Assembly: GCA_900708905.1 (NCBI GenBank) | Contig: CAADRB010000003.1 | Location: forward strand, 1,970,602-2,034,601 | Length of the DNA stretch: 64,000 nt | Reading direction: 5' to 3' | Origin: Hymenolepis diminuta | Taxonomy: Eukaryota > Platyhelminthes > Cestoda > Cyclophyllidea > Hymenolepididae | Shown here: positions 24,379 through 36,657 of the stretch, piece by piece | Layout: each line of letters begins with the position of its first letter | How positions within the stretch are numbered: the first letter of the stretch is position 1 | Translations under genes and position numbers: made by a program | Notes under the pieces: generated by a model | Told to the model about the DNA's origin: nothing | Databases searched by the model: none | The model's input: the letters and a program-made list of their open reading frames with translations, nothing else

Positions 24379-27300
24379 TCAAAAAGACACGAATGACTCA
24401 ATATCTTGTATCAATAAGTAATTATCTAAACTTACAGGTGGTGGAGGTATCGTAATGCCCAAAGCTTTGGCAGCAGCTACATGGAAGACCTCATTGACCT
24501 CCTTCTGGTTCCCCTTTGAAGAGACTTCGTAGTAAATATAGCCATTCTGAGTGGCGAAGTTGCGGGCGGTCTCAGTTTGAATCACACGTTTCAAATCCGT
24601 TTTACAACCTACCAGCATTTTGGTTGCGCTCACTGGCAAACCGGAACTGATTTTATTGATCCACCCTTGAAGTCCGTTAAAAGATGCCTCACTGTAACAG
24701 AAGGAGATTCCAAATTAACTAAGGAAGGACCTACATAATTGCAAGTTTCATAACGTCAAGATCATTGGTTTTAATCCCGATCATTTAGGGATAATTTTAT
24801 TCTAAATTAAACATTTAAAGCAAATTTATATATCAAGTGAATAGAATATTTACTTAAAAATCAAATATGAGTATTCTTATATCTCCCATCACATGCCATT
24901 TAATTCCCTTTCCTGTTTTACTTTAATCGGATATGAGAAATACCATATAAGGAATATTTCAATTTAAAAGTTATTAAAGGGATTATAAATTATAGACATT
25001 AAAGCATTGAAGGTTACGAATGAAGACCTAGATGCAGCGCGACTTCACTAACTCACATTTTAGTACCCTACAACTGTCTAGATAGACAAATTAGGAATGC
25101 CTAATCGAAGAAGAGGATAGCTGTTTCTCACTAGGAGTTTATTATGTAACCTTACTCCAGAGGCCTGGATGTCATGTCATTGACATGAGTTCGTCAATTG
25201 AATGCCGATGTAAACTTCCAGCATTTATTTTAAGTGGAGAAAAGGTACATAAGCGATTAGGTTAACCAAACTACTTCACGAGATTTGAACTCATATGTTG
25301 ATATTTCCTATAACCCTCAAGTTCCATCTTGAGCAGTGAAAATAATTCCAGTGGCGTCTTATTTTGCTACATTTGCACCCTTTGTTGGATAATATTAGCC
25401 AAAACTATATTGACCAAACAGTTGGCATGAAATGGAATTAAATCTGTGAACTTTGATGTATCAAATTTGCCTGCTGATCGCCATACAGCAGAGCCGCTGT
25501 TTTTATCATCCCCCCTCCACCCCGTTTTAGCTGTTTCCTGCTTTAACGGTGTATTAATCTCATCCAACGTATGAGGCAGAATAGAGAGGGAATGTATGAT
25601 ATTTTAAATAATTCAGCAAAAATATAAGATTTTTGTATTCTGAATTGTCTTTCGATCCTTAAAGTGCTCTATAAAATGTTTGAAATAAAATCATATTAAA
25701 CACCAGCTCATAAATCGAATGGAATATCAGAATTATATAACACAGGGGAACATACAAATAATAATATCTGTATGGATGTAAGAAGCTGCTTGTCATATTT
25801 ATTAAGGGATTCGTTACTTCCCTACAGAAGGGTGGGAACGATGTCACTATATGGCCAATAGGAACCTTGATTGACCTTTTTCGCACGAATAAGAATGCAT
25901 GTGAGTGAATAAAAAGCAAATGATTGATGAATTGATTATTCTTGCGAAAATGACGACGAGTGCACTAAGGGTAAAATAAGGATTAAATTCATCACGGTGT
26001 TAAGCATTCAAATTCATTTACTGAATATACCTGATTTAAACTACAAGTGCAACCGCCTGGATTGATTTAAACAAATGAAACAAACAATAAGTAAAAATCC
26101 TCCTGCTAAGGCTAGTGACGATTCATTGGGTTTCATGCTAGATAAAGGCTTCTGGCGAATTTCAATAAACAATACCATAACTAAGTTGGAGCAGTATTAC
26201 AAAAAAGGGACTTGAGTAAGTATTATGGGGAGTACTATGAAACTATATCAGATGCTAAATTATATTGATGCAGACTCAGTTTTACTTCCGAGAAATTAAT
26301 GTTGATTCAAATGCCCACTTGATAAGCTAGCAAAATTCCCCTCTGTTCAGGTCTTCCTCACTAATATTTCCATGAGATTCTCCTTTGTTCTCATTCCCCT
26401 TGTGAATTGCCTCAGTTGCTAAGCAAACACAACTCTCTGCTAATTTTACCAACGGCAGTAATAAAACGAAAACACATTATATGTGCACCTGGAGGATTTG
26501 ATTAGTTAATTTCTTAATGGAAAACTTAGGGGGTACTAGTCGAAATAAATTATATTTTTTGAGAGAATATCTGAATTTGCTGTTCACGAGGGGATCGTGC
26601 GGATTAATAATTGATGCTATCTCATCCCGTTAAAATTGGATTTTGCTGGGGATTTGGGTGAGAAACATATTAATGCTCACTTATGCAAATTCAGGAAATT
26701 GATTTTTGCTTTGTTAAAAAATGCATAAAATCCTGCCTAAAACACATACATTTTCTAGAAAAAAAATGTGTGTTGCCGATTTCAACTCCTGTATAAGTAG
26801 TTACAGAGAAAAGAAGGAGACATTTGGCCAAAAGTCAACATTTTTGATGAATACGATCGCATATAATTTTTTCACGGAAATCTGGCTTCAATTTGCCGAA
26901 TATCTCTGTCATATCTAACTATTCTAGCTGGAAGCAACTATCGGCACATGGCCTTTAGAAGATGTAAATGCCTCCAGATGGTCTAATCAGCCATTCATTA
27001 TGACTAGCAGAGCAATAAGGTTTGAATATCACGAACATGAATTTATTCTGGAAACTAGGGATCAATTTTTGGGTTCGCATTTCGGAACACTGAGCTATGC
27101 TCATTTAGTAAGAAATATATTGTATATGCAGAAATGTATTATTTTTGAACCTTTAATACTTTAGTACTTGTTCTCATTTCCGTTTTGTGAGTGTCTAGTA
27201 TGTAACAATTTATCCACTCGCCTGATTCCTTATGGTTTAGAGGGTGAATTTGTCTCGTGACACTAAAACGTACTTATCTTTATTTAGCTAATTCTCGTCA

Positions 27301-30300
27301 TGATATCTGAGAGATACATTTGTCAGAGTCTTTTTTATTTTGCAGTTCGTCAACGTTATTCCTTTTTTATCTGTAAACAATTCAAACAGGATGTTTCAGT
27401 TATTACCGTTATGAGTCATCTTAAATATGATTAAAAAATGCTTCCGAGAGTGTACTTTATCTGGAAAAATTATTTCAAATTCCGGATGCACTCCTTGAGT
27501 AAATATCTAATTAGTGTAGCTGACATGAAGCTGACAAAATAGGCAGAATGCGGACGTATATCGCTCCTGACAGCGTCTTAGTTATTTGGGGCAAGAATTG
27601 TCAACGGTCAGGCGGTGTTTTAATTTCTGGACGTCAATAACATCAACACAACTTGATAGTGCCTTCATTTGTTAATAAGATGTATTAGGTTAACGGCATT
27701 CTGTCTTAACCCTCTCTCTTTAGTCTGAGTGAGCTGTAGTCTAGTGATATCTAATGAGCAGATATATCATTGCTGCAGAAATTGAACCTCCTAGCATTGC
27801 AGCAACACAGCAGAGACATGCTTAAAAAGAGAAATAAATTCAAAACTCACTTTGAAACGTCATAACAGAGCATAGCCACCTCAATCCCTGCGTAGACACC
27901 TGCTGCCAATGAACTATATTCTGGAGAACCGGGCTGAAATGCAAGTTAAGGAACCAACTTAATGATATTATCGGTTAATTATAAATTTAGGTTAGAAGCG
28001 TATTTGTCGAAAACTTTGAATACTAGTCGTGTCACCGGGAGGATAATTTATTTGCTGAAAAATTCCAGTGGATTGGGGTTATGTTCAGTACTGCTTTACG
28101 TTTGAGGTCTCTTCTGAGTCGGTTAGCGCTCAGTTAATGCGCGGTAACTGGCAAAACAACAAGACTTACATTATTATTATTGTTATTGTTTTGAACTTTT
28201 TATGCTATTTGAGCATGAAACATTACTTTGTGTGACATATCGTTGTGAAATTCTAGGTTTTGTATTTAAGACGTAGGAAATTTAAATTTCCCCGTGATTG
28301 AGATGGCTAATGACGAAAATTCTCAAATGTTGCATAATTTATCAATATCAACTCGTTATTTAGCAACTTTATAGGAACAGTTTTGACCAAAGGCACAGTA
28401 AAGTTATTTAAAGGAGTAAACTTTGAAATACTTATATTTTTCCAATGCAGGTATTTAAAGATATGGTCATGGAATTGCTGTTACTCTTATTGTACCCAAA
28501 ATATTTTTGTATTTTCGCGCGTATCTGATGATCACTTCGAATTCATATGCTCCTACAAAAATCAAGTGAATTTGATCATTTTAAATGCAGTAAGATGTGA
28601 TGAAAAAAAGGTAAGAATAATAAAGACCTTCCTCGTCTAAGTCATGATTGTTTTACCGTGGTGCAATAAAAGTAAGAAAATTTAAGTATGGTTTAAACCC
28701 AGATAAATGAATACAAATACACGTATTCCACTTTTTACTCTCTAGTTTGAAGATTGACCAAGTATGAACACGGAAAGGTAGGATATATTAAACAATTAGA
28801 GCATTAACTATCACGGTTAAGTAATTACTAATGATGAGGCTAGTAGATGAAAATTAATTTGGAAAGATGGAAAATCTCTCAAACCTATACATCAACACCA
28901 CCCAACGATCAAAACGGGACTGTAATAAAAATGACAATATTTTTGAGCATAGTTCTCTGAAAAGATTTAGTATTATTTATGTCATATTTTATAACATCCA
29001 TTAAGTGATGGTCACTAACCGTATAGATCTTTGTGTGCGGTTGTCAATGTACATGTCTGCTAAGTTAGAAGACACGAACCTGATGCTCACCAATGCACAT
29101 CTATTGATATATGAATGGTCAACCGCATTGGCTAATTTTGATCAAAAAGAGGGATGGTAGAAAGCGCAAGTGATTCTCTTCCTCTCTGTATTCAGATCAG
29201 GTGCTTTAGCAATTCCCTTGGATTTGGGAATCTTCTGCATTCTTTAATACTTTACAATTAATTAATGAGCGGTTTCGAAACACTCAATGAATTGGGTGTA
29301 AATGCAATAACGATTATCAGAAGAAAAACAACTTTGAGAATTAAAATAATTCTAATCATTACCCTTTTCTTAAAAAAGTGGAGAACAGACTGCCTTAACC
29401 TCAAAAAACTTGAAAATTACTTATATTTGTGCTTATCATGCTTTAACCCACCAGGCTGTGATAAATGATTTGATGAATAACCTAATACTGTCGTACTTGA
29501 AATACTTATAAATCATATAGACTTGATGAAGACACGAAAACATTAATTGTATGCGCAAAATAAAATTCTTCTAGTAGAGAAGACTAAGAGGTTTAGTTGA
29601 AATTGGATGAGTAATCGATAGAGAAAATTGGCTCCTGATAAACCCTACTTTTTAATTTAAACTTCTCTCCCTCCCTCTAATTGTCTTCGCAGTAAATTAG
29701 CCTCATATTTCTGCGTCGAGTTAATTATTCTCAATCCAACAGTCAACACTTTCTCTCAGCGCCTATCTCTCTGATTACCTCCATGAAAATCTCACCCAGA
29801 TGGAGAAGCATTTGTAGACGACTTCGATTTTAAATGTTAAATCATTCCTTTTGCACGAATTCAATCCATTTTATTCATTAAAAAAGAAAAGATAAACTTA
29901 CCACATCATAAACCGAGAATTGGACCTCAGTTCCGTAGACATTGTCTTTGCCAATGGGCATATTCAGGTAAGTAGTTGTCGTAGTTGTTTTGAACTTCTT
30001 TTCCAAAAACCGACTCACAAGTGCCGTTTTTCCGACATCTGTTTGAGTAAATGTTTACTTGCGATAAGTGATATATCTTAGAAAAGTAATTTTATTAAAT
30101 TCAAGGCTACCTCAAATGTTTATTCCATAAAAATGACAAAAATTAACATCTTCCAGGTGCCGATGTTTAATTATCAATAGTAACATTTAATTTATTATTA
30201 TAATTATTAGATTTATTTATTGCCATGCCACAATAAAATATGAACACTAAATATATTACATATATTATTTTAAAAATTATTTAAAATATTATGCATGTAT

Positions 30301-30692
30301 ATAACTGAAATACTTCCAATATTATTAAATAACATAAACTATCAAAAAAATAAACAGTGCAAATTCATGAAATAAAAACTCTTATTATGATGTTATCTTT
30401 GTTAATGGTGCATTAATTTCGCATTTGATTTTTTAAATTTATTACAACAAAAGAGAAAATACAATTAAACGAGAAAGATGTTTCAGAAATTAAACAAAAT
30501 TAAATTTCATCAAAATTCTTAAAACCTATAAAATTGTAATTTAACTGCAGTCCTTTTCACTCTTATTTTTAACGTAAAACCTCATCTCATTTAAGAAATT
30601 TTGGTAAATATTTTACTTGATTAAAACATTGTGTGTAAATTCATACCTTTGTCACCGAACAAGCCGATATTCACGTTCTTCTCTTCTGCCAT
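24379..30692 (-). CDS. Rab-like small GTPase (possibly IFT27/RABL4-like)
   Basis: Four coding exons: 30692-30647, 30038-29902, 27933-27851 and 24691-24379, all joined by GT-AG introns in consistent phase, giving 192 residues. Motifs: P-loop GDKDVGKT (13-20), a Thr-rich switch I stretch, DVPG in place of DxxG (60-63), CKTD in place of NKxD (118-121) and EVSSK near 144-148. The family binds and hydrolyses GTP to control membrane or intraflagellar traffic. There is no C-terminal Cys prenylation motif, and the D-x-x-G region and length (human IFT27 is 186 residues) suggest an IFT27-like protein, but the sequence is divergent and other Rab-like families are possible. A GTAAGT after residue 174 (PPPP) could be a donor to a further exon; a nearby AATAAA favours reading through. 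GTPase call firm, subfamily weak. Confidence 0.85.
24692..27850. other. third intron of the GTPase gene
   Basis: 3,159-base intron. It contains the LTR-like segment near 27530-27807 and AT-rich sequence. A minus-strand open frame at 25367-25567 lies in a GC-richer patch but has no recognisable motif. Confidence 0.7.
27530..27807 (+). repeat. degenerate solo LTR in GTPase intron, antisense
   Basis: The right half (TCTGAGTGAGCTGTAGTCTA, ...GCAGATATATCA..., ...CTAGCATTGCAGCAACA) aligns with the ends of the LTRs at 43251-43494 and 36658-36871. It ends 43 bases from the donor of GTPase exon 3. The left boundary is approximate. No internal retroelement sequence adjoins it. Confidence 0.5.
27934..29901. 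other. second intron of the GTPase gene
   Basis: 1,968-base AT-rich intron. Nothing recognisable; plus-strand open frames at 28383-28640 and 29265-29468 have random composition. Confidence 0.75.
30039..30646. other. first intron of the GTPase gene
   Basis: 608-base, very AT-rich intron after the 46-base first coding exon, flanked by AAAG|GTATGA and CAAACAG|ATG. No other feature seen. Confidence 0.8.
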
Positions 30693-30924
30693 TTTGTGGT
30701 GTTAGAAGTGGCAGTAATCGATGCGTTCTCTTAGGTATATACTTTATATACGCTGGTGTGGCTGTGGTAGTGCTAGTCTGCAGACGTAATCTTAACTCTT
30801 GTGCAGCATCGGCATTATCATGCAGGCAGTCATATATTGGCATAAACACACTCTCACATCTGATGTCATGGAAGCATGATTGAGTTGGCACGATAATTGT
30901 GGGTGCCAATAGTTGTGGGCTGGA

Positions 30925-30930
30925 TTTATT
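30925..30930 (-). terminator. polyadenylation signal AATAAA
   Basis: AATAAATAAA-type hexamer on the minus strand, about 29 bases beyond the stop of the 104-codon ORF at 30959-31273. It lies about 230 bases before the ATG of the GTPase gene on the same strand. Confidence 0.4.
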
Positions 30931-30958
30931 TATCACTTATGCCCATATGGTAAGATAG

Positions 30959-31273
30959 TTACTCCCTCCAGTGGAAAATTGCAGTTTCTTGATGTCGTTT
31001 AATACATTTCTGAGAGGATAAATCGACTGAGACATCGTTAGTCACCTGAGCAAATTGAATTATGAATCGCTCGATAGGCATAAATTTAGTATGCAATTCG
31101 ATATGCTCATGCAGCCGGTGATTGTTACGGTCGTCGTTTTTTCCAGAATCACATACTTTTACTGATCTGACGTTCAGTCCGTTCTGCAAATATGTACAAT
31201 AATATGTTTTCAGTGCAGTAGTGTAGAATTGTACTTTTACCGTTTGTTCTTGATCTTTACTCTTCGAATGCAT
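30959..31273 (-). CDS. unidentified 104-residue protein or terminal exon
   Basis: ATG-started open frame of 104 codons on the same strand as, and just upstream of, the small GTPase gene. I do not recognise the protein. It is polar and mixed in composition (N-terminal MHSKSKDQEQ, several His and Cys), without signal peptide or TM helix. It is less AT-rich than its surroundings. Support for a real gene is the ATG, an upstream in-frame stop and an AATAAA about 29 bases past the stop codon. It may be the last exon of a gene whose earlier exons lie above 31.3 kb, or a chance frame. If real, it and the GTPase form a tightly spaced head-to-tail pair. Confidence 0.3.
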   Translation of the reverse strand: MHSKSKDQEQTVKVQFYTTALKTYYCTYLQNGLNVRSVKVCDSGKNDDRNNHRLHEHIELHTKFMPIERFIIQFAQVTNDVSVDLSSQKCIKRHQETAIFHWRE

Positions 31274-34234
31274 TTTAATACCTTTAAAATTTTTAAACCT
31301 CTTTTGCTTTACGTGCCAGATGTACAGTAATTACTCAGATATAGGTTCAAATCTTACTAACAAGTACTAATGATGCGCAGTAATCACAGAAACAACTGGC
31401 ACTTCCAAGACCATTTGAAGATTCACATCTTGGGCAGAGGAGTAGCCTGGTGTGAAAAAACTCGCTTTCTCTCTTTCCTTTGTTGAGCAGTATCAATCAG
31501 TGCCGTCGATTTTTCCTCTCACAAGAGCATGAGTATGGAATAGATGTCTCCTGACAATAGAGATAGGCCCGCTGTTCACTACCTTAAATTATAAATGAAT
31601 ATTCATCGAACGATTTTCGAAAAACTAAGGTTTTTTTTAGGAAAAGTCTATTGAATCTGTACCTCATTCATTATTACTTATTTCGATTTTTCTGTAACTC
31701 TAGTCAGACTCTATCTGCTCAAATGCAAAATTAGATCTTCTTTCTGCTAGTTAGATTTTATAATTCCTTTTAGACAGTTCTCTGCTTGATATCTGGTTGA
31801 ATAAGGTTTTATCTGCTTGTCTCTACTTTGGCCCTCTCTTATTTCGTGTCCGTAATTACACTGGCAGAAAAATAAACTGGGCTTAATCAAAAGCTGTGTA
31901 AGCCGCCAAGTAATTTTTTACTGACGAATTGGAAGTAGGCCAAGTTAGCAACCTTGCCAGCCATTAAGGAAATTATTACCAACACGCGGACAAATGAAAA
32001 TTCTGAACTTCAGATATACTTAACCACATGGTTCTATCATGCTTGAGAGGTCATAGTCATTATTGGCAAGGTGATCATTTCCCCTCACTTATTATCCTTT
32101 CGTACTTCTTGGTTCATTTTTTAATGACCATACTCTTATAGATTCATACGTCCTTTCATCACTTTTTGCCTTATCTACCCTGTCGATTTTACAGGGTATC
32201 ATGAAGTAACCTTTCATCTGATAATTTGAAAGATCAAATTGGAAAGTTATTATTTCTTTACTCTTGAAGAGTTATCCATTTATAAAACTCCTTGGCCTAG
32301 ACGACACAATTTTCAGGTTCAACGTCACAGAAAAGAAGTTTACTTACATCGGATGATGAGCGAGGATTAGATTACCTTTCAAACTGAAGCCGAAGAAATT
32401 ATACAAACGTAAAACTTTCAGGGTTCCGCATAGCCATACAGTTAGAACATAATGCAAAATTATTACTGGTCAACTTGAATCAATAAAATAATCTCATTTA
32501 CACCAAATAAGGATTACGAGAGGCAGTAGAATATTTTTATTAGATACAGGGTTGTCTGGAAGAGCAGCAAGGTGGCTTTGCAAAAAGCACAAAAGGAAGT
32601 CAAGCTAACCAATAAGAAAAAAGGCATGCACGCAAGCACACAAATCGACAAATTAAGTTTATGTTAATCTGAAAATACTGTAAATCAGTAATCGTGACTG
32701 TATACATCTAATTTCATTATTTTAACTGCTAAAGCCTGAATTCTTATAATTGCAAGCCACCAAGCACGCCACTACTGAAGCATCGAAAGTATGGAATATA
32801 GAAGTACTTATCACCACGTTGATGTTGAGAAGCATGAATTTGAGCTATAAAAAAACCGCCATCGTGGGAAGAAGACTGTTTCTTCCCACTTTAGTACCTC
32901 CTACCGTTCATCTCCATACCTTTCATACTTTTTTAGATTTTTATGTTTTTCATTCGGTCTCGCCTAGTCCATAGGATATCCTATAATGACCTCTACTTTA
33001 ATCCACGCGTCGTACATAATTGTTGTTAAGCTAAAGTTTGACTATTAAGGATACACTGTTACTTATTACTACCCTTAAATAATCGTATACGCAAGACAAG
33101 TGATAAGAAGTTACAAGTTACTGGTCCAGAATTGTAATGCTTTATCTTTTATAATCTTGATGACCGGTAAATAGAATACAATTAATTACTGTACTTAAAT
33201 ATCAAAAGTAGCATTACCGTACTTGGCAATTTTTCCCTAGGGCCGCGATTGCAAATTAATACCTAGACGGAAATATCTTGTTGAGAAACTAATGGAATTT
33301 TCGTCCATGATTTTATTTTCAAAATGCATAGGGTTTTAAAAGTAATTTCGAGAATAATTAGTCGCAATTATCAACGCAACCAGCGATTAGTTAGCAAAAA
33401 TTTTAGTCCGCTCAGATAACATAAAGAGATAGGAATAAAAACAACAACCAACTCACCTTCCCTTCGATCCGTCCTTGCTAGTCGATTTTTACAAAATTAT
33501 GACCTTAAACGGTGGACTGAACTTTCGCAGTGATCGACTTTAACGTACATTGAATATTCTCCACAATTTTTCGACCTGCAATTAATTCATGAAGCACTAT
33601 TGGATCGATGTTTCTGCATCTAAGTTAGCTTAATCCGAGCTCGGCGGTTGTTCTTATTCTAATATGTGAACTACGGCATAAGCAGAATAGCTGAAAATTG
33701 ATTCTCTATACAGATCTTAGGCGTTTAAGTGTTCAAGAAAGTACCAGGTAATCAGCACACTATGAAGATGGGAAATTAGTTGTTTAAGTACATAAATAGC
33801 ATTGGATCATTAAAAAAGCACGTGGTCGATCCAAAGACCGTCAAAAACAATCGTAAAAAACCTCAAGGTCACAAATTCTACAGTGAAGCTCAGAGTGATT
33901 TTAAGAAGATAACCGAAAGTGCTTATGCTCATTTTGGATCTCAAATAAAATTCCATATTATGTGTTGCTGTGTTAAACTTTTACGGAAAAAGATTACCTG
34001 TACAAATCACTTGAAGGGTACTACTGACCTTTCCTCTTTTCATGGCCTATTGTGGCTACCGGAAACAAAATATCAACTTAAATGGATAATATCTATTCCA
34101 GGAAATAAATTTACATATGACAATGCTCTGATTCTCGACAGAACTGATGAGTTGGGCTATTTTGGTAAGTGGAAGTGGGCTGCACCTATTCATGTACGAG
34201 GTGATCTAAGTTTAAGACATAAGATGTGACTAGC
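31274..34234. other. gene-free stretch
   Basis: AT-rich sequence without a recognisable gene. A 149-codon plus-strand open frame at 33780-34229 begins at TTG, has no motif I recognise, and stops just before a GC-richer block; I do not call it a gene. Confidence 0.45.
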
Positions 34235-34690
34235 TAGCAGATAGTTAATGTGCGTGCAACGACCGATCTGATTGGTTGCTGTTCCCCGACGGCGATGCGA
34301 TCAAAATATGCGCCTGTTCCGAGCTGAGAAATCATCGCATTTTTGCGTAAAATTTCTCGAGTGTTCCAGAATGTTCTGAGAACCGCAATGAATGGCTATG
34401 CAAATATGGTTAACCTCACCGGCGCGTTCACATTAGCCCACACACCACCATGACTAATGGATTATGCTTTTTATTGGAATCGGCTCGATTGAACAGAAAT
34501 GAACCAGACTCCATCTCATCGACTCGCATTTTGTAAATGCCTTCAGAGAACAAATCAGGAAAGATGCACAATGAATGCGAATGACCGCCCACACCGATTG
34601 GGTTTGGCCATTTAATAGTACCAGAAATCGAACTTTTCACCAAACAGAATCTGTTACGCTGTCCCCCTCACGCCGTTAGGAAAAGCATCG
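34235..34690. mobile_element. GC-richer block, possible MITE or transposon fragment
   Basis: Composition changes sharply here, with CpG-containing sequence (CCCCGACGGCGATGCG, CACCGGCGCGTTCACATTAG). The left part GTTAATGTGCGTGC (about 34244-34257) and the reverse complement of about 34425-34438 (GCTAATGTGAACGCGC) form an imperfect inverted repeat about 195 bases apart, as in a small non-autonomous DNA transposon. No target-site duplication was identified. The right half (34428-34643, minus) is open for 71 codons from an ATG but the product is unrecognised. Confidence 0.3.
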
Positions 34691-35426
34691 CTAATTGAGG
34701 ATTGATTACAATGTTAAATAAACGCATACTTTATTTAAAACATGTGAGCCTGTATTGAGGAAAATTCTTCAAATTGTAGGTGTGAAAGGCATTCAAAACA
34801 CTGACACACCTAATAGAAACAAAGTCAACCAATCTACTTTATCCCTTCGAGACTCATGATCTCGCTGCATATATTTAAACCGACATGCAGCAATCCAAAT
34901 TTGGCTATCTGCTTAGTAACATGAGAATGAAAAATTATTTCCAGTTAAACTTAATACTAGCAAATAAAAAAGCTCCACAATTGTCAAAATCTAAACATGC
35001 GACAAATTTTCCGAAGAATCAATTCCAGTAAGTAAATTGAACTAAATATTGATGTTATGGTTATCATGCAATAACTTTATGCAAACGTCACCAGCAATCT
35101 AAAAGTTCCTGATAGGGGACGAAAAGGGAAGATAAAAATAGCCCTTACCAATCTCAAGACTTTGTTGAATATTCATTCCATACAATCTGCGCAAATAAGA
35201 GGCGGACGTTTATACAAATCCTTAAGGAAATGTAGCTGAGAAAAAAGGGGCTTATCGTTAAGTCTGAAAGAGACAGATTTAGAATACGAGAAGACCAAAT
35301 GAACTTATATATACACACTGACACAGTTACATGACCATGCTTTCTGTTTGGTAAAAGGCAGAAAGTGAAAGACAAGCCAGAAAAGAGAAAAGAGGATGGA
35401 GAATAAAAAGATTACAGAAGCAGATT
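34691..35426. other. 3' flank of the BAG gene
   Basis: AT-rich sequence downstream of the BAG gene. An AATAAA on the minus strand at 34730-34735 is about 690 bases past the stop and could be its polyadenylation signal; no closer hexamer was found. Confidence 0.4.
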
Positions 35427-36200
35427 TTATGCGCTGTCCCCCTCCTCCTTCTCCTCACTTGGGGGGACAGCAGCTGACTGTTTAGCATCATCGGATCCAG
35501 AAGACTGCTTAATATCACCTGAATTGACTGAACCTCGGAATTCCAGCATCTCAATGACTTGTTGAAGTTGTTTCACAGCATTACGTCGTGATGTTCGAAC
35601 TTCATCCGAACCATCAACACCAATACCATCTAATTCGAGGATTAGTACATCTAAACTCTCCATCAGTCGCAAAAAATTCTTATCTCCTGGAACACCTGAT
35701 GCAAAGACAGCAAAAAATGGTTAAAAATAAAAAAATCTGAAGACAATGAATAAAAAGGGAAATAACTTGCCAGTAAATGCATGCACCTCATCAGTTATAG
35801 GCTTGGCTTTATCAAGCACTCTGGAAATGCGATCTAAATCCTCATCGCTTTTCTTAGGAACAATCGGTTCAGCTAATGCCTTTTCTGGTTCCCCAGCAGA
35901 CTTTGACATTGGAATAGTAGTCTTCTGTTCAGAAGCCGAAGTAGAGTTGAATTGAGTGTGATAGTCTTGTACAAGAGACTGTTTTGTTGCCGGCTGTCTG
36001 TTAACTGAAATGGGTGTTGATCCGAATCCATTAAGACCACCTCGGAACATTACCTCGGTAGGTCGATAAATGAGATTAGTGATAGGATGTTGCCATTGCG
36101 TCCTCTGATTCATATGATCTATAAAATAATAGGTTTGAGTCGTCTCATCCAGACGCATCTCCCATCCTTCAGGAATCGGCTCAACATAAGGAACAGACAT
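35427..36200 (-). CDS. WW and BAG domain co-chaperone (BAG3-like)
   Basis: Two coding exons, 36200-35771 and 35695-35427, give 232 residues. A WW domain lies at about residues 9-39 (GWEMR...YYFID...TQWQHP; W13, W36, P39), which in the family binds PPxY-type proline motifs. A Ser/Thr/Gln-rich linker follows. A BAG domain spans about 118-200, with FTGVPGDKNFLRLMESLD and RTSRRNAVKQLQ, the helices that bind the Hsp70 nucleotide-binding domain and promote nucleotide exchange. The tail is acidic (SEEKEEGDSA). WW plus BAG is the BAG3 arrangement, but the protein is less than half the length of human BAG3 (575 residues). The 75-base intron can only keep both conserved sides of the BAG domain in frame if it starts with GC (TG|GCAAGT...CATCAG|GT). 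ATG chosen as the first in frame before the WW domain. Confidence 0.92.
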
Positions 36201-36657
36201 GACCGAACACTATAATAAAATATCACGAACGACAAACGCGAAAAATCCTCATATACGCATAGTCGACCAATCAGATTTGACCATCAACATCCTAATTATG
36301 TGGTCAAAATTAATTCTCAAAAGCAAATAGATTCATTAACAAAAAATTAATATATCGTGTTGAAAATTAAATTCAATTTTTTTGGTTTATATTGCCGAAT
36401 GAATAAACTAAATTCAACACTTTATATTCTGACATTTAGAAATATCCAATATTTTTAATTTTTTCTCAATTTTGAGATTGAAATTGTTGTTAGTGATTGG
36501 TTTCCCAAATAGTATTAAAATAATCAATTTGTTCTACTGAATGCAGAACACGAACTTCCATGGTAAGAATAGCTAAACAGTGGATGTATATTATTAGGAT
36601 TTTTTACTGCTTTTGTAACTATTCAGTTACCCTTTTTTGTGGAGTATGGCTCTTCTG
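36201..36657. other. 5' flank of the BAG gene
   Basis: Very AT-rich sequence between the BAG gene start and the LTR relic. No clear promoter element was identified. Confidence 0.5.

Noticed and set aside
30652..30936. 94-codon minus-strand frame overlapping the GTPase start
   Set aside because: It overlaps the first GTPase exon in a different frame and most likely reads 5' UTR; the P-loop-bearing frame is clearly the real one.
33780..34229. 149-codon plus-strand open frame, among the longest in the window
   Set aside because: It begins at TTG, has no recognisable motif, no upstream promoter or splice signals I could defend, and a Lys/Asn/Ile-rich composition typical of AT-rich non-coding DNA.
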